64,000 bases of DNA, taken from NCBI RefSeq assembly GCF_900101885.1, contig NZ_FNAN01000030.1:19674-83673 (forward strand). The letters are read 5' to 3'. Both the position numbers and the translations under genes were made by a program. The DNA comes from Dyadobacter soli (GTDB lineage Bacteria; Bacteroidota; Bacteroidia; Cytophagales; Spirosomataceae). The notes beneath the pieces were generated by a model. The model did no database searches. It saw only the letters and a program-made list of their open reading frames with translations, and had not been told where the DNA came from. Every line of letters starts with the position of its first letter. The first letter of the stretch is position 1. Positions 17,084 to 25,789 of the stretch are shown here, one piece after another.

Positions 17084-18403
17084 TTAAGCTTCTACAAGGA
17101 ACTCGTCGTGCTGGCTTACGTCCAGACCTGCTTTTTCGTCCGATTCAGTTACACGAAGCGGCAGGATCAGGTCAGTCACTTTAAGGAGTACGAATGAGCC
17201 TACGAATGCGAATGCAGATACACCTACCAGGGCGATTACGTGGTTGATGAACAACTTGGTTTCGCCGAATGCAAGACCTTGGTCAACTACCAGTGAGTTA
17301 ACACCGCTTGTCGCGAAGATACCGGTCATGAGCATACCTACCATACCACCTACACCGTGGCAAGGGAATACGTCCAGCGTATCGTCCAAAGTTGAACGGG
17401 TGCGCAGGTGGGCAACGTAGTTAGAGATGATCGCAGCCACAGTTCCGATGAACAATGCAGCAGGAACCGTTACGAAACCGGCAGCTGGTGTGATGGCAAC
17501 CAGACCAACCACAGCACCGATACAGAAACCAAGTGCAGATACTTTCTTGCCTCTTGCAGCATCGAAAAGGACCCATGCCAAACCAGCAGCACCAGCAGCG
17601 GTGTTAGTAGTAGCGAAAGCTGAAACCGCCAACGGAGAGGCTGTCAGTGCAGAACCGGCGTTGAAACCGAACCATCCGAACCAAAGCAAACCTGTTCCGA
17701 GCAATACGAATGGAATGTTCGCAGGAGGCAATACGTGGTCTTCGAGCAGCGACTTGCGACGTTTCAGATACAATGCACCAGCGAAAGCAGCCCAGCCGGC
17801 AGACATGTGAACCACAGTACCACCTGCAAAGTCAAGAACACCCATTTTGAAAAGAATACCATCTGCATGCCATGTCATGTGGCAAAGTGGTGTGTAAATT
17901 AACAAGCAGAAAAGGATCATGAAAAGAACGTAAGAGCGGAAGTTGATACGCTCAGCCATTGAACCGGTTACGAGCGCAGGTGTGATCACCGCGAACTTCA
18001 ACTGGAACATCGCGAACAAAGCGAAAGGAATGGTACCCCAAACCGGGCCGTCCAATACACCTTTGAACATGAAGTGCGTCGATGGGTTACCGATGAAACC
18101 ACCGATGTCCTCACCAAATGCAAGACTGAAACCGCAAACTACCCATACCACACTGATTACCCCCATCGCGATGAAGCTCTGGAGCATCGTGGAGATGACG
18201 TTTTTGGTGTTAACCATTCCTCCGTAGAAGTACGCCAGACCCGGGGTCATAAGCAGTACCAGCGCGGATGACACGAGCATCCATGCAGTGTCGCCCGAAT
18301 TGATGCCCTCCGTAGGGATCTGCGTCGGAACATTGGGGACGAAGGCACCGAGGATGCTGATTACCAGGAGGATAATCAGTGGGATAAAGTTACGTTTTTC
18401 CAT
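17084..18403 (-). CDS. amtB: ammonium transporter AmtB
   Basis: A 439-residue inner-membrane ammonium channel with about eleven helices after a hydrophobic first segment (PLIILLVISILGAF). Family marks include DTAWMLVSSALVLLMTPGLAYFYGGMV, FAGGTVVHMSAGWAAFAGA and DTLDVFPCHGVGGMVGMLMTGIF; the histidines in VVHMSAG and PCHGVGG correspond to the twin pore histidines. It lies 60 bp after an outer-membrane porin gene on the same strand, and no glnK follows or precedes it. The pair together with GSIII and GSII suggests an ammonium-scavenging district. Confidence 0.95.
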   Translation of the reverse strand: MEKRNFIPLIILLVISILGAFVPNVPTQIPTEGINSGDTAWMLVSSALVLLMTPGLAYFYGGMVNTKNVISTMLQSFIAMGVISVVWVVCGFSLAFGEDIGGFIGNPSTHFMFKGVLDGPVWGTIPFALFAMFQLKFAVITPALVTGSMAERINFRSYVLFMILFCLLIYTPLCHMTWHADGILFKMGVLDFAGGTVVHMSAGWAAFAGALYLKRRKSLLEDHVLPPANIPFVLLGTGLLWFGWFGFNAGSALTASPLAVSAFATTNTAAGAAGLAWVLFDAARGKKVSALGFCIGAVVGLVAITPAAGFVTVPAALFIGTVAAIISNYVAHLRTRSTLDDTLDVFPCHGVGGMVGMLMTGIFATSGVNSLVVDQGLAFGETKLFINHVIALVGVSAFAFVGSFVLLKVTDLILPLRVTESDEKAGLDVSQHDEFLVEA

Positions 18404-18463
18404 TGTAGTAAATTATTGTTATTGTATTAGATTAAGAAGGTATTCGTGTGAAATGCTGTTGTA

Positions 18464-19663
18464 TCAGAACTTGTAAATGAATGCTAATCCGAATGTAGTC
18501 TGGCTGTTTTTAGTCCAGCCGCCTTCTGAATCCTGGAACTGCTGCGCTTCTCCTGCACCGCTCAGTTTAGGATAAGCGTCGAGACGGAATTCAGGTTTTA
18601 CCAGGATATGTCCGTCGGCCAGGTTGATGTTACCAGTCAAGGTCACTGAATTCACTTTGGTGCCCGTCTTCGCGGCAGTAAGCAAACCTCTCACACCGCT
18701 GTCGTTGTTGAAATATTCGTAACGTGCGCCGATTCCGAAGTTGTCGGTGATTGCGGTATTCGCATAAACCGCTACACCACCCCAGGATTCAGCCTTGATC
18801 GGACCACCTGCGCCCTGATAATCACCCTTCTGCGATCCATACGCGGCGTTAAGACCCAGGAGGAATTTCTCAGAGATCTGGAAGCTGGTGGTAAGGTCGA
18901 ATACCTGGTAGAAGCCGTCCGGCTGCTTGCCCAGTGAATCCGTGTTAGCCTCGTTGCTTCCGATGTAATTCACGTACACGTTCCAGTTTTCAACCGGTTT
19001 GAAATACAATTGGCTGATAATGCCTTTCGCGCGGTTGTTATCGCCTAAACCATCCACATTGTTCACCACACCGACCATGAGAGATGCCTTGTCGGAGAAT
19101 GCGTAAGTGGCTTTCAAACCTGCGTGGTAGAACGGACCGTTGTTGAACAGGTTGGAGAGCGAGTAGTTGAAGTTGGCCGGTGCGTCGATCACTTCGTACC
19201 CGATATGCGTACCGAACTGTCCTGCGGTCATCGAGAACTTGTCGGTAAATTTGTATGTAAAGTATGCTTGCTTGATCGCCAGCGCAGTGCTGAACAATGC
19301 GTTTCCATAGTTGCCCATGTTTGCATTAGGACCGAAAGTAAGGTCAACAACCGCTTCCGACTTAGCATTGGTATAAGCAACCTTCGCCTGAACCAGACCG
19401 AGCGAAAACTGGCCCGACTTTTGATCGAACACCCTCGCGTTAGAGGCACCCATATTGGAGCGGGATACGGGTTTATTGAAATTAGCCATGTAATAGGAAT
19501 CCAGATAGCCCGAGAAAGCGAATGCTCCTTTTGCCTCTTCCTCATCCTTAGCCTCTGTTACCACCGCAGTATCGGCTTTCACTGCCTTCTTATCATCTTC
19601 CGCCTTCGCAAAACCCAAAATCGGAACTATCAAAGATAATACTGTGCAATAGACTTTTTTCAT
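18464..19663 (-). CDS. outer-membrane beta-barrel porin (BBP2/OmpL-like) upstream of amtB
   Basis: A 399-residue exported protein with a signal peptide (MKKVYCTVLSLIVPILGFAKA), a charged linker (EDDKKAVKADTAV...), then repeating amphipathic beta strands (FSGYLDSYYMANFNKPVSRS, FSLGLVQAKVAYTNAKSEAV, AYFTYKFTDKFSMTAGQFG) and a C-terminal Phe (GLAFIYKF), the usual mark of an outer-membrane barrel. The FNKP and TAGQFGTHIGYEVIDAP parts fit the beta-barrel porin-2 family. Its position as first gene before amtB suggests uptake of ammonium or another nitrogen source through the outer membrane; that is inference. Confidence 0.85.
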   Translation of the reverse strand: MKKVYCTVLSLIVPILGFAKAEDDKKAVKADTAVVTEAKDEEEAKGAFAFSGYLDSYYMANFNKPVSRSNMGASNARVFDQKSGQFSLGLVQAKVAYTNAKSEAVVDLTFGPNANMGNYGNALFSTALAIKQAYFTYKFTDKFSMTAGQFGTHIGYEVIDAPANFNYSLSNLFNNGPFYHAGLKATYAFSDKASLMVGVVNNVDGLGDNNRAKGIISQLYFKPVENWNVYVNYIGSNEANTDSLGKQPDGFYQVFDLTTSFQISEKFLLGLNAAYGSQKGDYQGAGGPIKAESWGGVAVYANTAITDNFGIGARYEYFNNDSGVRGLLTAAKTGTKVNSVTLTGNINLADGHILVKPEFRLDAYPKLSGAGEAQQFQDSEGGWTKNSQTTFGLAFIYKF

Positions 19664-20009
19664 AATTATATTCTGTTTAAGTTAATATTACTCTCCGGCT
19701 GATTTACTGGATCAAATATTGTACTTAAATTATATTTATCAAATAATCTAGCCAAAATTTATACCTAAAAATCCAATTTTCTGATTTTTATCATGTTTTT
19801 TATCGTTTTTAAAACACAAAAACACCAAAATCACAATTTTTTACAAAAACTGAATATTCTGCATATGCTCAACAAAACAGAATTTTCTTCAAAAGAATCA
19901 GTTGCAGTTATTAAGAAATTTTATTATTATAATGCCATTTGCAGAACCGAAAGGGCACAAAAAAAGCCTGCTGAGTAGCAGGCTTCGCATTTTCTATATT
20001 CAGCAGGGT
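19664..20009. other. 346-bp AT-rich intergenic region upstream of the porin gene
   Basis: The region carries the regulatory DNA for the porin-amtB pair (19664-19800) and the terminator of the ferredoxin gene at its other end. It is very AT-rich with A-runs. I could not find an exact TAnnTTTG box for the porin; TATTTG-like sequences are present on the minus strand. Confidence 0.5.
19955..19985 (-). terminator. terminator of the 4Fe-4S ferredoxin gene
   Basis: AAGCCTGCT (19964-19972) pairs with AGCAGGCTT (19977-19985) around a 4-nt loop; on the minus strand the stem is followed by a T-run. Confidence 0.85.
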
Positions 20010-20357
20010 CTATTCACCGTGCATCCATGCTTTTTTGGCAAGCAAAGTTTCTTCTTCTTCCTCGTTGTCGGGATCAGGCACGCAGCAGTCAACCGGACAA
20101 ACCGCAGCACACTGGGGTTCTTCATGGAAACCAACGCACTCGGTACATTTATCTGTAACTATATAGTAAAATTCGTCTGAAACAGGGGACTGCTTTTCCT
20201 TGCCGCTTACGATGGTGCCATCACCGAAGTCCACTTCATCTAAACTCGTTCCATCTCCCCAAGTCCATTCTACACCTCCCTCATAAATTGCAGTATTCGG
20301 GCATTCTGGCTCACACGCCCCACAATTTATGCATTCATCGGTTATCATTATAGCCAT
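20010..20357 (-). CDS. 2[4Fe-4S] ferredoxin
   Basis: A 115-residue electron carrier. The first cluster motif is CINCGACEPECP near residue 9, and the second is CTECVGFHEEPQCAAVCPVDCC, a motif with an inserted loop between the second and third cysteines as in the bacterial Alvin/FdI-type 2[4Fe-4S] ferredoxins. An acidic stretch (DPDNEEEEE) lies near the C-terminus. It is divergent from the LuxC-like reductase gene with a shared 129-bp control region, an arrangement I associate with Bacteroidota. A redox link between the two proteins is plausible but not shown. Confidence 0.92.
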   Translation of the reverse strand: MAIMITDECINCGACEPECPNTAIYEGGVEWTWGDGTSLDEVDFGDGTIVSGKEKQSPVSDEFYYIVTDKCTECVGFHEEPQCAAVCPVDCCVPDPDNEEEEETLLAKKAWMHGE

Positions 20358-20371
20358 AGTCGCCGGATTGT

Positions 20372-20435
20372 TTATATTTGTTGCTATTCTTCTGTATTGG
20401 GTAACAAATATAACTATTTATAGTTTCCCAACAAT
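20372..20435. promoter_or_regulatory. overlapping facing promoters and 11-bp inverted repeat between ferredoxin and LuxC-like genes
   Basis: TTATATTTGTT (20372-20382) and AACAAATATAA (20403-20413) form a perfect 11-bp inverted repeat 20 nt apart. Each arm contains TATATTTG, an exact -7 box, pointing toward the other. The minus-strand box has an ATTG at 20432-20435, 19 nt upstream, as -33 and would drive the ferredoxin; the plus-strand box has no good -33. The same repeat could equally be an operator. Confidence 0.5.
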
Positions 20436-20486
20436 CAGAAAAATAAAAACGGCACTTGCCATTTAACTTTTTAGAGTCAGAGTAGA

Positions 20487-21512
20487 ATGATATCAAGAAT
20501 TCGGAGAATAAATGCATTCATCCGTCTGGGGCAGTTCATCAGCGACCCGGCCAACGAGGAAACGATCGCGGAATGGGTTGCGGGCGCCAAAAGCCGGAAT
20601 AACTGGTTCACACCCGCCAATGTAAGGTTGTCATTGAATGCGATCGCCGGGCAGTACATGAATGAAGAGCGACTCCAAGCCTGGGCCGCAGCCTACCCCG
20701 AACCCGCCCAATCCTGCAAAATTGGCGTAGTTATGGCAGGAAACATCCCTGCGGTAGGTTTTCATGATGCACTGTGCGTACTCATCAGCGGACATACTTT
20801 ACTCGCCAAACCAAGCTCCGACGACCCGCTGCTGATCCGTGCATTGCTTACCCAACTGACCGAAATCGAACCGGAGTTTAAGGATTATATTCAGTTCGTA
20901 GAGCGTTTGAACGATTCGGATGCGTACATCGCGACGGGAAGCGACAATACGGCGCGGTATTTCCATTACTATTTTGCCAAAAAGCCTAATATTATACGTA
21001 AGAACCGGACATCGGTCGCCGCACTCACGGGCGGGGAAACGCGTGAGGAACTCAGGGCATTAGCGACTGATATTCTGCAATATTTCGGGCTTGGCTGCCG
21101 CAATGTATCCAAAGTTTTCGTTCCGTCCGGATATGACTTTACCGGGTTTTACCAGGCCATCGAAGAAATGGCGGATGACTATGTAAATCACCACAAGTAT
21201 TTCAACAATTACGAGTACAACAAATCCATTTACCTCGTAAACCGTATTGCGCACTCGGATAACGGCTTTTTGCTCGCAACCGAGAGCGAGGCATTGGTAT
21301 CGCCCATCAGCGTGCTGCATTACCAGCATTATGATTCCGTGGAAGAATTGAAAGCATTATTGCGGGAATCGGAGGAAAAGATCCAGTGCGTGGTGGCGAA
21401 ACCCGAATTGCACTTACCGGAAGCGCTGCCATTCGGCTCCGCACAGGCACCCGGGCTCTCGGATTATGCCGACGGTATCGATACTATGGCATTCCTGTCC
21501 AACATGGATTAG
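20487..21512 (+). CDS. LuxC-like acyl-CoA reductase
   Basis: A 341-residue protein of the LuxC/acyl-CoA reductase family (aldehyde dehydrogenase fold). It has the cofactor part (IGVVMAGNIPAVGFHDALCVLISGHTLLAKPSSDDP), an ATGSDNTARYFHYYF segment, and FGLGCRNVSKVFVP, where the Cys near residue 205 is the expected catalytic nucleophile. It would reduce acyl-CoA to aldehyde using NADPH. No luxA, luxB, luxD or luxE is nearby, so bioluminescence is excluded; in Bacteroidota this gene is a widespread single-copy gene of unclear role. It overlaps the convergent esterase gene by 4 bp at the stop. Confidence 0.88.
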   Translation: MISRIRRINAFIRLGQFISDPANEETIAEWVAGAKSRNNWFTPANVRLSLNAIAGQYMNEERLQAWAAAYPEPAQSCKIGVVMAGNIPAVGFHDALCVLISGHTLLAKPSSDDPLLIRALLTQLTEIEPEFKDYIQFVERLNDSDAYIATGSDNTARYFHYYFAKKPNIIRKNRTSVAALTGGETREELRALATDILQYFGLGCRNVSKVFVPSGYDFTGFYQAIEEMADDYVNHHKYFNNYEYNKSIYLVNRIAHSDNGFLLATESEALVSPISVLHYQHYDSVEELKALLRESEEKIQCVVAKPELHLPEALPFGSAQAPGLSDYADGIDTMAFLSNMD

Positions 21513-22297
21513 GCCTTCCCTGCCCTTCCTGATGCCCATACGAGGAAATCAGGAAGGACTTTTGCCCATGTTTCTGGGTTGTGCATTCCCTCTTTTACTT
21601 CTACATAACAAACATCCCGCCCCCAGGCATACCCTTTCCGTTCCAACTCGGCAATGCATTCGAGCGTATCCTGAATGGAATCGATCACGCCGTCGCCATC
21701 CCGGTCGTCGTGCTCGTCCCAGGTCCCGCATTGAAACCAGAAACTAAGTGGAGCCGTACTTTTGGTAACCCGTATTTGCTCATGCATAATGCGGTCCGTT
21801 TCCGCATAACCTTCGTCGAGCGCCTTTTGCCGCCACCACAGCGAGCCGGAGAATATGCCGGCTTGCGAGAATACATCGGGGTGGTTCCATACGGCATCCA
21901 GCGCCATTAACCCGCCCAGCGAGAAGCCGGCGTAGGTAATGCCGTTTTGAACAATATTATAATGCTTTGCCAGATATGGCAGCAATTCTTCCAAAACAAA
22001 TGAGGTCGTAAGCTGCGCGTTGCCGCCCCGTCCCGCGTAGTCGGGCTGGCGGGCGACCCCGTACTCATGTATGCGCGCCTCATTCGCGTGTATGCCCGCA
22101 ATGACGCACGGAGCGATGCTTCCCGCGGCCTCCAATGCCGCCGCCGTTTCCGCCATATGCAAAGCCCCAAAGTCCTGTCCATCATTGAAAAGCACCAGCG
22201 GGTAAGTTTCATTGGGATTAAAATGCATCGGCAGCACGATCGTCACCACCACTTCCCGGCCAAGGAAAGTCGATGGTAGCGAGGTAATTACAGGCAT
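21509..22297 (-). CDS. enterochelin-esterase-like alpha/beta hydrolase with a calcium-loop-like insert
   Basis: A 262-residue esterase of the putative esterase (Fes/D) family. It has PLVLFNDGQDF, the nucleophile elbow GITYAGFSLGGLMA, and a terminal EGMHNPETWAKVLPDFLVW with the catalytic His. A HDDRDGDGVIDSIQD segment looks like a calcium-binding loop of the DxDxDG type, unusual for this family. I start at the ATG of MPVITSLPSTFLGREV; a GTG at 22325-22327 would add ten residues. The gene is divergent from a second esterase of the same superfamily (133 bp between them). Confidence 0.82.
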   Translation of the reverse strand: MPVITSLPSTFLGREVVVTIVLPMHFNPNETYPLVLFNDGQDFGALHMAETAAALEAAGSIAPCVIAGIHANEARIHEYGVARQPDYAGRGGNAQLTTSFVLEELLPYLAKHYNIVQNGITYAGFSLGGLMALDAVWNHPDVFSQAGIFSGSLWWRQKALDEGYAETDRIMHEQIRVTKSTAPLSFWFQCGTWDEHDDRDGDGVIDSIQDTLECIAELERKGYAWGRDVCYVEVKEGMHNPETWAKVLPDFLVWASGRAGKA

Positions 22298-22430
22298 TGT
22301 TTTTATGGGGAAAGTGGCTGAATTCACTGAAATGGGACGACTACGGACAGAAATAAAACCCGAAAGTTAATAATTTGCTTCCTATGATTTGTTTTGTATA
22401 TTTCATTTATCAACTATAAACCGTCTTTGT

Positions 22431-23144
22431 TTGGAAGAGAAGCACATTAAATACTACTCTCATCATCTCGACAAGGACGTGGAGATGCTTGTTTTCGGCA
22501 GTTGGGGCTACCCTATCCTGCTCTTCCCCACGACGCTCGGCCGGTATTACCAGGCCAAGGACATGGGCCTGATCGAATCCGTCCGGTGGCTGGTCGAATC
22601 GGGGAAATACAAGATTTACTGTGTGGACACGATCGACGCCGACTCCTGGTACGCGAAGCATCTCAATCCCGAATACCGGGTCGCGAACCACATTCAATAC
22701 GACAAATTCCTGAAAAACGAGCTCGTACCTTATATAAGGAATGAATGTAATGTCGGCAAGATCGGCGTGGCGGGTTGCAGCTTTGGCGGTTTCCATGCCG
22801 CTAATTTCGCCTTCCGCCATCCCGACCAGGTCGCATATCTCCTCAGTATGAGCGGCATATTCGACATCCGGGGCTTTCTCGATGGCTTTTATGATGATTC
22901 GGTTTATTTCAATAATCCGGTCGATTTCATGCCTAATGAGCAAGGCTGGCGCTTCGGCCACATGAAGATCGCTCTCGGCACTTCCGACTGGGACATTTGC
23001 CTGAATAGCAACATAAGAATGTCCAACGTCCTCAACAACAGCGGCATCGAACATTGGCTCGACATCCGGGGCTGGGAGAAGCACGACTGGCCGCTATGGA
23101 ACAAAATGTTTCCGGATTACCTGTCGCGCATTGTTTTGCAATAA
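22431..23144 (+). CDS. esterase-family alpha/beta hydrolase, first gene of the amide-ligase cluster
   Basis: A protein of about 237 residues with the putative-esterase fold: MLVFGSWGYPILLFPTT, the nucleophile elbow VAGCSFGGFHAANFAFRHP with S117, and WEKHDWPLWNKMFPDYL holding the expected catalytic His. Relatives include the esterase that accompanies ATP-grasp and carboxylate-amine ligase genes in Bacteroidota. The first in-frame codons before 22431 give a poor leader, so I use the TTG at 22431 (LEEKHIKYYSHHL); no ATG start is available near it. It lies 26 bp ahead of the ATP-grasp gene. A role as a thioesterase or peptidyl hydrolase acting on the cluster's product is inference. Confidence 0.8.
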   Translation: MEEKHIKYYSHHLDKDVEMLVFGSWGYPILLFPTTLGRYYQAKDMGLIESVRWLVESGKYKIYCVDTIDADSWYAKHLNPEYRVANHIQYDKFLKNELVPYIRNECNVGKIGVAGCSFGGFHAANFAFRHPDQVAYLLSMSGIFDIRGFLDGFYDDSVYFNNPVDFMPNEQGWRFGHMKIALGTSDWDICLNSNIRMSNVLNNSGIEHWLDIRGWEKHDWPLWNKMFPDYLSRIVLQ

Positions 23145-23170
23145 TCAAAAACACAACTCAAAACCTGAAT

Positions 23171-24538
23171 ATGAAAAAGATCGGAATCCTGTTTGGAATG
23201 GAAAACACCTTCCCGAACGCGTTTATCGAAAGAATCAACAGCAAAGGTGAAGACGGCATTATAGCAGAGGCCGTTACCATCGATAAAGTCATACAGGCCG
23301 CACCCACCGAATATGCCGTGATCATCGACCGTATTTCGCAGGACGTGCCTTTTTACCGCTCATTCCTTAAAAACGCAGCACTTTCGGGCACGGCAGTGAT
23401 CAATAACCCTTTCTGGTGGAGCGCGGACGAGAAGTTCTTTAACAATGCATTGGCGGAAAAACTGGGCATACCGGTTCCAAAAACCGTGTTGCTACCTTCG
23501 AAACAACGCCCCGATAACACTTCCGAAACCTCCTTCCGCAACCTCGCATTCCCTATGGCGTGGGAGGAGATATTTCAGTATGTGGGCTTCCCGGCGTACA
23601 TGAAACCGCACGACGGCGGTGGCTGGAAAAGTGTGTACCGCGTCGTGAACCCGCAGGATATGTGGATCAAGCACGAGGAAACGGGACAATTGGTGATGAT
23701 GTTGCAGGAAGAAATCGTGTTCGACGATTATGTACGCTGCTATTGCATTGGTCAGAAAGATGTGCTCGTGATGCCTTACGAACCGCGCAACCCGCACCAT
23801 TTGCGCTACGCCGCCGATTTGAAAGCCCAGGGCGAGGAGCGCGAAAAACTGCTGGAAACGATCAGGGACTATACATTAAAACTGAATGTCGCATTGGGTT
23901 ATGACTTTAATACCGTCGAATTCGCCGTGCGCGACGGCATTCCATACGCAATTGACTTCTGTAATCCCGCGCCCGACGCCGACATTTACTCGGTAGGTCG
24001 CGACAACTTCGAATGGGTAGTGGAAGCGGCGGCCAATATGGCCATCGAGCGGGCAAAAGCGCAGGTTCCGGGGCAGATCAACCTTACCTGGGGTACATTC
24101 ATTAACCAGGCCGTCAATGGCATTCCGGCACAAGCCGCCCAACCAGCGGTAGCTTCCGCCGAACCGGCCGCAGCTCCTTCTGAACCTGCAAAAGCAAAAG
24201 CCGCACCCGCGAAAGCAACCAAAACAGCCGAAAAAACGCCGGCTGCCGCGAAACCTGCGCCCGCGAAAGCAACCAAAGCGACTCCCGAAATAGCGGCCGC
24301 AACGAAACCGGCAGCAACGAAGGCACCCAAGGCCGCGCCTGCGAAAACTCCGGAAGCCGCCCCATCCGCCACCGAAGTAAAAGTCAAAACGGTAGCGCCG
24401 AAGAAACCGGCCAAATCGCTTGGAGCGATCGTCACGGAACCGATCGCCGTGGCCGAACCGGCAGAGCCCAAAATCCCGACTACCAAGGCGGCCGCGACCA
24501 AAGCACCCGCCAAAAACTCCAAATTGAAGAAGTCCTGA
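23171..24538 (+). CDS. ATP-grasp ligase with an Ala/Pro/Lys-rich histone-like tail
   Basis: A 455-residue protein. The start is the ATG of MKKIGILFGMENTFPNAF. Residues 1-315 form an ATP-grasp (RimK/D-Ala ligase-like) domain: FPAYMKPHDGGGWKSVYRVV (ATP-binding Lys and Gly-rich loop), VFDDYVRCYCIGQKDVLVM, and VEFAVRDGIPYAIDFCNPAP (metal-binding Asp/Asn). Residues from about 318 to 455 are a low-complexity tail made of AKAAPAKATKT and KPAPAKATKA type repeats, like the tail of histone H1 or HU-like proteins. Such enzymes join a carboxylate to an amine through an acyl phosphate. The substrate is unknown. The tail is basic and could bind nucleic acid or be modified itself; 28 bp separate it from the GCS2 gene. 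Confidence 0.82.
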   Translation: MKKIGILFGMENTFPNAFIERINSKGEDGIIAEAVTIDKVIQAAPTEYAVIIDRISQDVPFYRSFLKNAALSGTAVINNPFWWSADEKFFNNALAEKLGIPVPKTVLLPSKQRPDNTSETSFRNLAFPMAWEEIFQYVGFPAYMKPHDGGGWKSVYRVVNPQDMWIKHEETGQLVMMLQEEIVFDDYVRCYCIGQKDVLVMPYEPRNPHHLRYAADLKAQGEEREKLLETIRDYTLKLNVALGYDFNTVEFAVRDGIPYAIDFCNPAPDADIYSVGRDNFEWVVEAAANMAIERAKAQVPGQINLTWGTFINQAVNGIPAQAAQPAVASAEPAAAPSEPAKAKAAPAKATKTAEKTPAAAKPAPAKATKATPEIAAATKPAATKAPKAAPAKTPEAAPSATEVKVKTVAPKKPAKSLGAIVTEPIAVAEPAEPKIPTTKAAATKAPAKNSKLKKS

Positions 24539-24566
24539 CAAACTAAAATTCAGCCGCCTTTGCATT

Positions 24567-25664
24567 ATGGCAACATTCACCCTGGGAATTGAAGAAGAAT
24601 TTCAGACCATCGACCCGGTAACCCGTAACCTGCGGTCGCACATGTCAAAGCTGGTTGAAGATGGAAAAATTACATTAAAGGAACGCGTGAAGGCGGAAAT
24701 GCACCAGGCGGTGGTGGAAGTAGGGACGAATATCTGCCATAACATCCAGGAAGCGCGGGAAGAGGTTACCTACCTGCGCAAAATGATCCTGGACCTGGCC
24801 GAAAAACAGGACCTCCAAGTAGCCGCTGCCGGCACACACCCGTTCGCCGACTGGGTAGACCAGCTCATTACCGACGATCCGCGTTACGACCAGATCATCG
24901 ACGAAATGCGCGATGTAGCACGCGGTAACCTCATTTTCGGGTTGCACGTGCACGTGGGCATCGAGAGCCGGAACGAAGGAATACAGATCATGAATGCGGT
25001 AAGGTATTTCCTGCCGCACATTTACGCATTATCGACCAACTCGCCGTTCTGGTGCGGGCGCAATACGGGTTTCAAGTCCTATCGCTCGAAGGTTTTCGAC
25101 AAATTCCCCAGGACCGGCATTCCCGATTTCTTTTCGAGTGCGGCCGAATATGACGAGTATGTGGCGCTTTTGATTAAAACAAACTGCATCGACAACGGCA
25201 AAAAAATCTGGTGGGACATCCGTGTACACCCGTTTTTCAACACCATCGAGTTCCGCATGTGCGACGTGCCCATGCGTACGGACGAGACCATCTGCCTGGC
25301 CGCGATCATGCAGGCGCTCGTGGCCAAAATCCACAAGCTACACAGCCAGAACCTGAGCTTCCGCCCCTACCGGCGAATGCTGATCAACGAAAATAAATGG
25401 CGTGCTGCGCGGTATGGTATTCAAAGCAAGCTGATCGACTTCGGGAAGCAGCAGGAAGTGGAGTACAAAATCCTGATCTGCGAGCTCCTCGAATTCATCG
25501 ACGACGTAGTGGACGAACTCGGCAGCCGCAAGGAGATCGAATACATTCACCAGATACTCGAAATGGGTACCGGTGCCGACCGCCAGCTCGCCGTTTTCGA
25601 GCAAACGGGCAGTTTGAACGCGGTTGTAGATTATATTGTCTCGGAAACTAAAATCGGCCTTTGA
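24567..25664 (+). CDS. carboxylate-amine ligase of the GCS2/YbdK family
   Basis: A 365-residue protein of the glutamate-cysteine ligase type 2 family (COG2170). Family marks are LGIEEEFQTIDPVT (metal-binding acidic residues), AGTHPFADW, GLHVHVGIE (His motif), STNSPFWCGRNTGFKSYRS and WWDIRVHPFFNTIEFRMCDVP. Characterised YbdK has weak gamma-glutamylcysteine synthetase activity; the true substrate of most members is unknown. It follows the ATP-grasp gene by 28 bp and precedes an amidotransferase gene by 125 bp. Two dissimilar carboxylate-amine ligases together imply at least two amide bonds in one product. Confidence 0.92.
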   Translation: MATFTLGIEEEFQTIDPVTRNLRSHMSKLVEDGKITLKERVKAEMHQAVVEVGTNICHNIQEAREEVTYLRKMILDLAEKQDLQVAAAGTHPFADWVDQLITDDPRYDQIIDEMRDVARGNLIFGLHVHVGIESRNEGIQIMNAVRYFLPHIYALSTNSPFWCGRNTGFKSYRSKVFDKFPRTGIPDFFSSAAEYDEYVALLIKTNCIDNGKKIWWDIRVHPFFNTIEFRMCDVPMRTDETICLAAIMQALVAKIHKLHSQNLSFRPYRRMLINENKWRAARYGIQSKLIDFGKQQEVEYKILICELLEFIDDVVDELGSRKEIEYIHQILEMGTGADRQLAVFEQTGSLNAVVDYIVSETKIGL

Positions 25665-25789
25665 TTAGAATTAAATCAAACTTTTGATCCAAAATCCGAA
25701 CTAATCAGGAACACATTTGTTTAAAATAGGTTACCCGATTCTATAACTTAAAGGCCGTTTTCACTGACACGAACCGGCCCCCCACTGAA

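Noticed and set aside
20487..21512. LuxC-like gene as part of a bioluminescence operon
   Set aside because: No luxA, luxB, luxD or luxE genes are adjacent; the gene pairs with a ferredoxin and is of the general Bacteroidota type.
23889..24522. Long minus-strand frames opposite the ATP-grasp tail (Gly/Ala-rich products)
   Set aside because: They are mirror frames of the repetitive Ala/Pro/Lys tail; no start signal, no recognisable fold, and the plus-strand gene is well supported.
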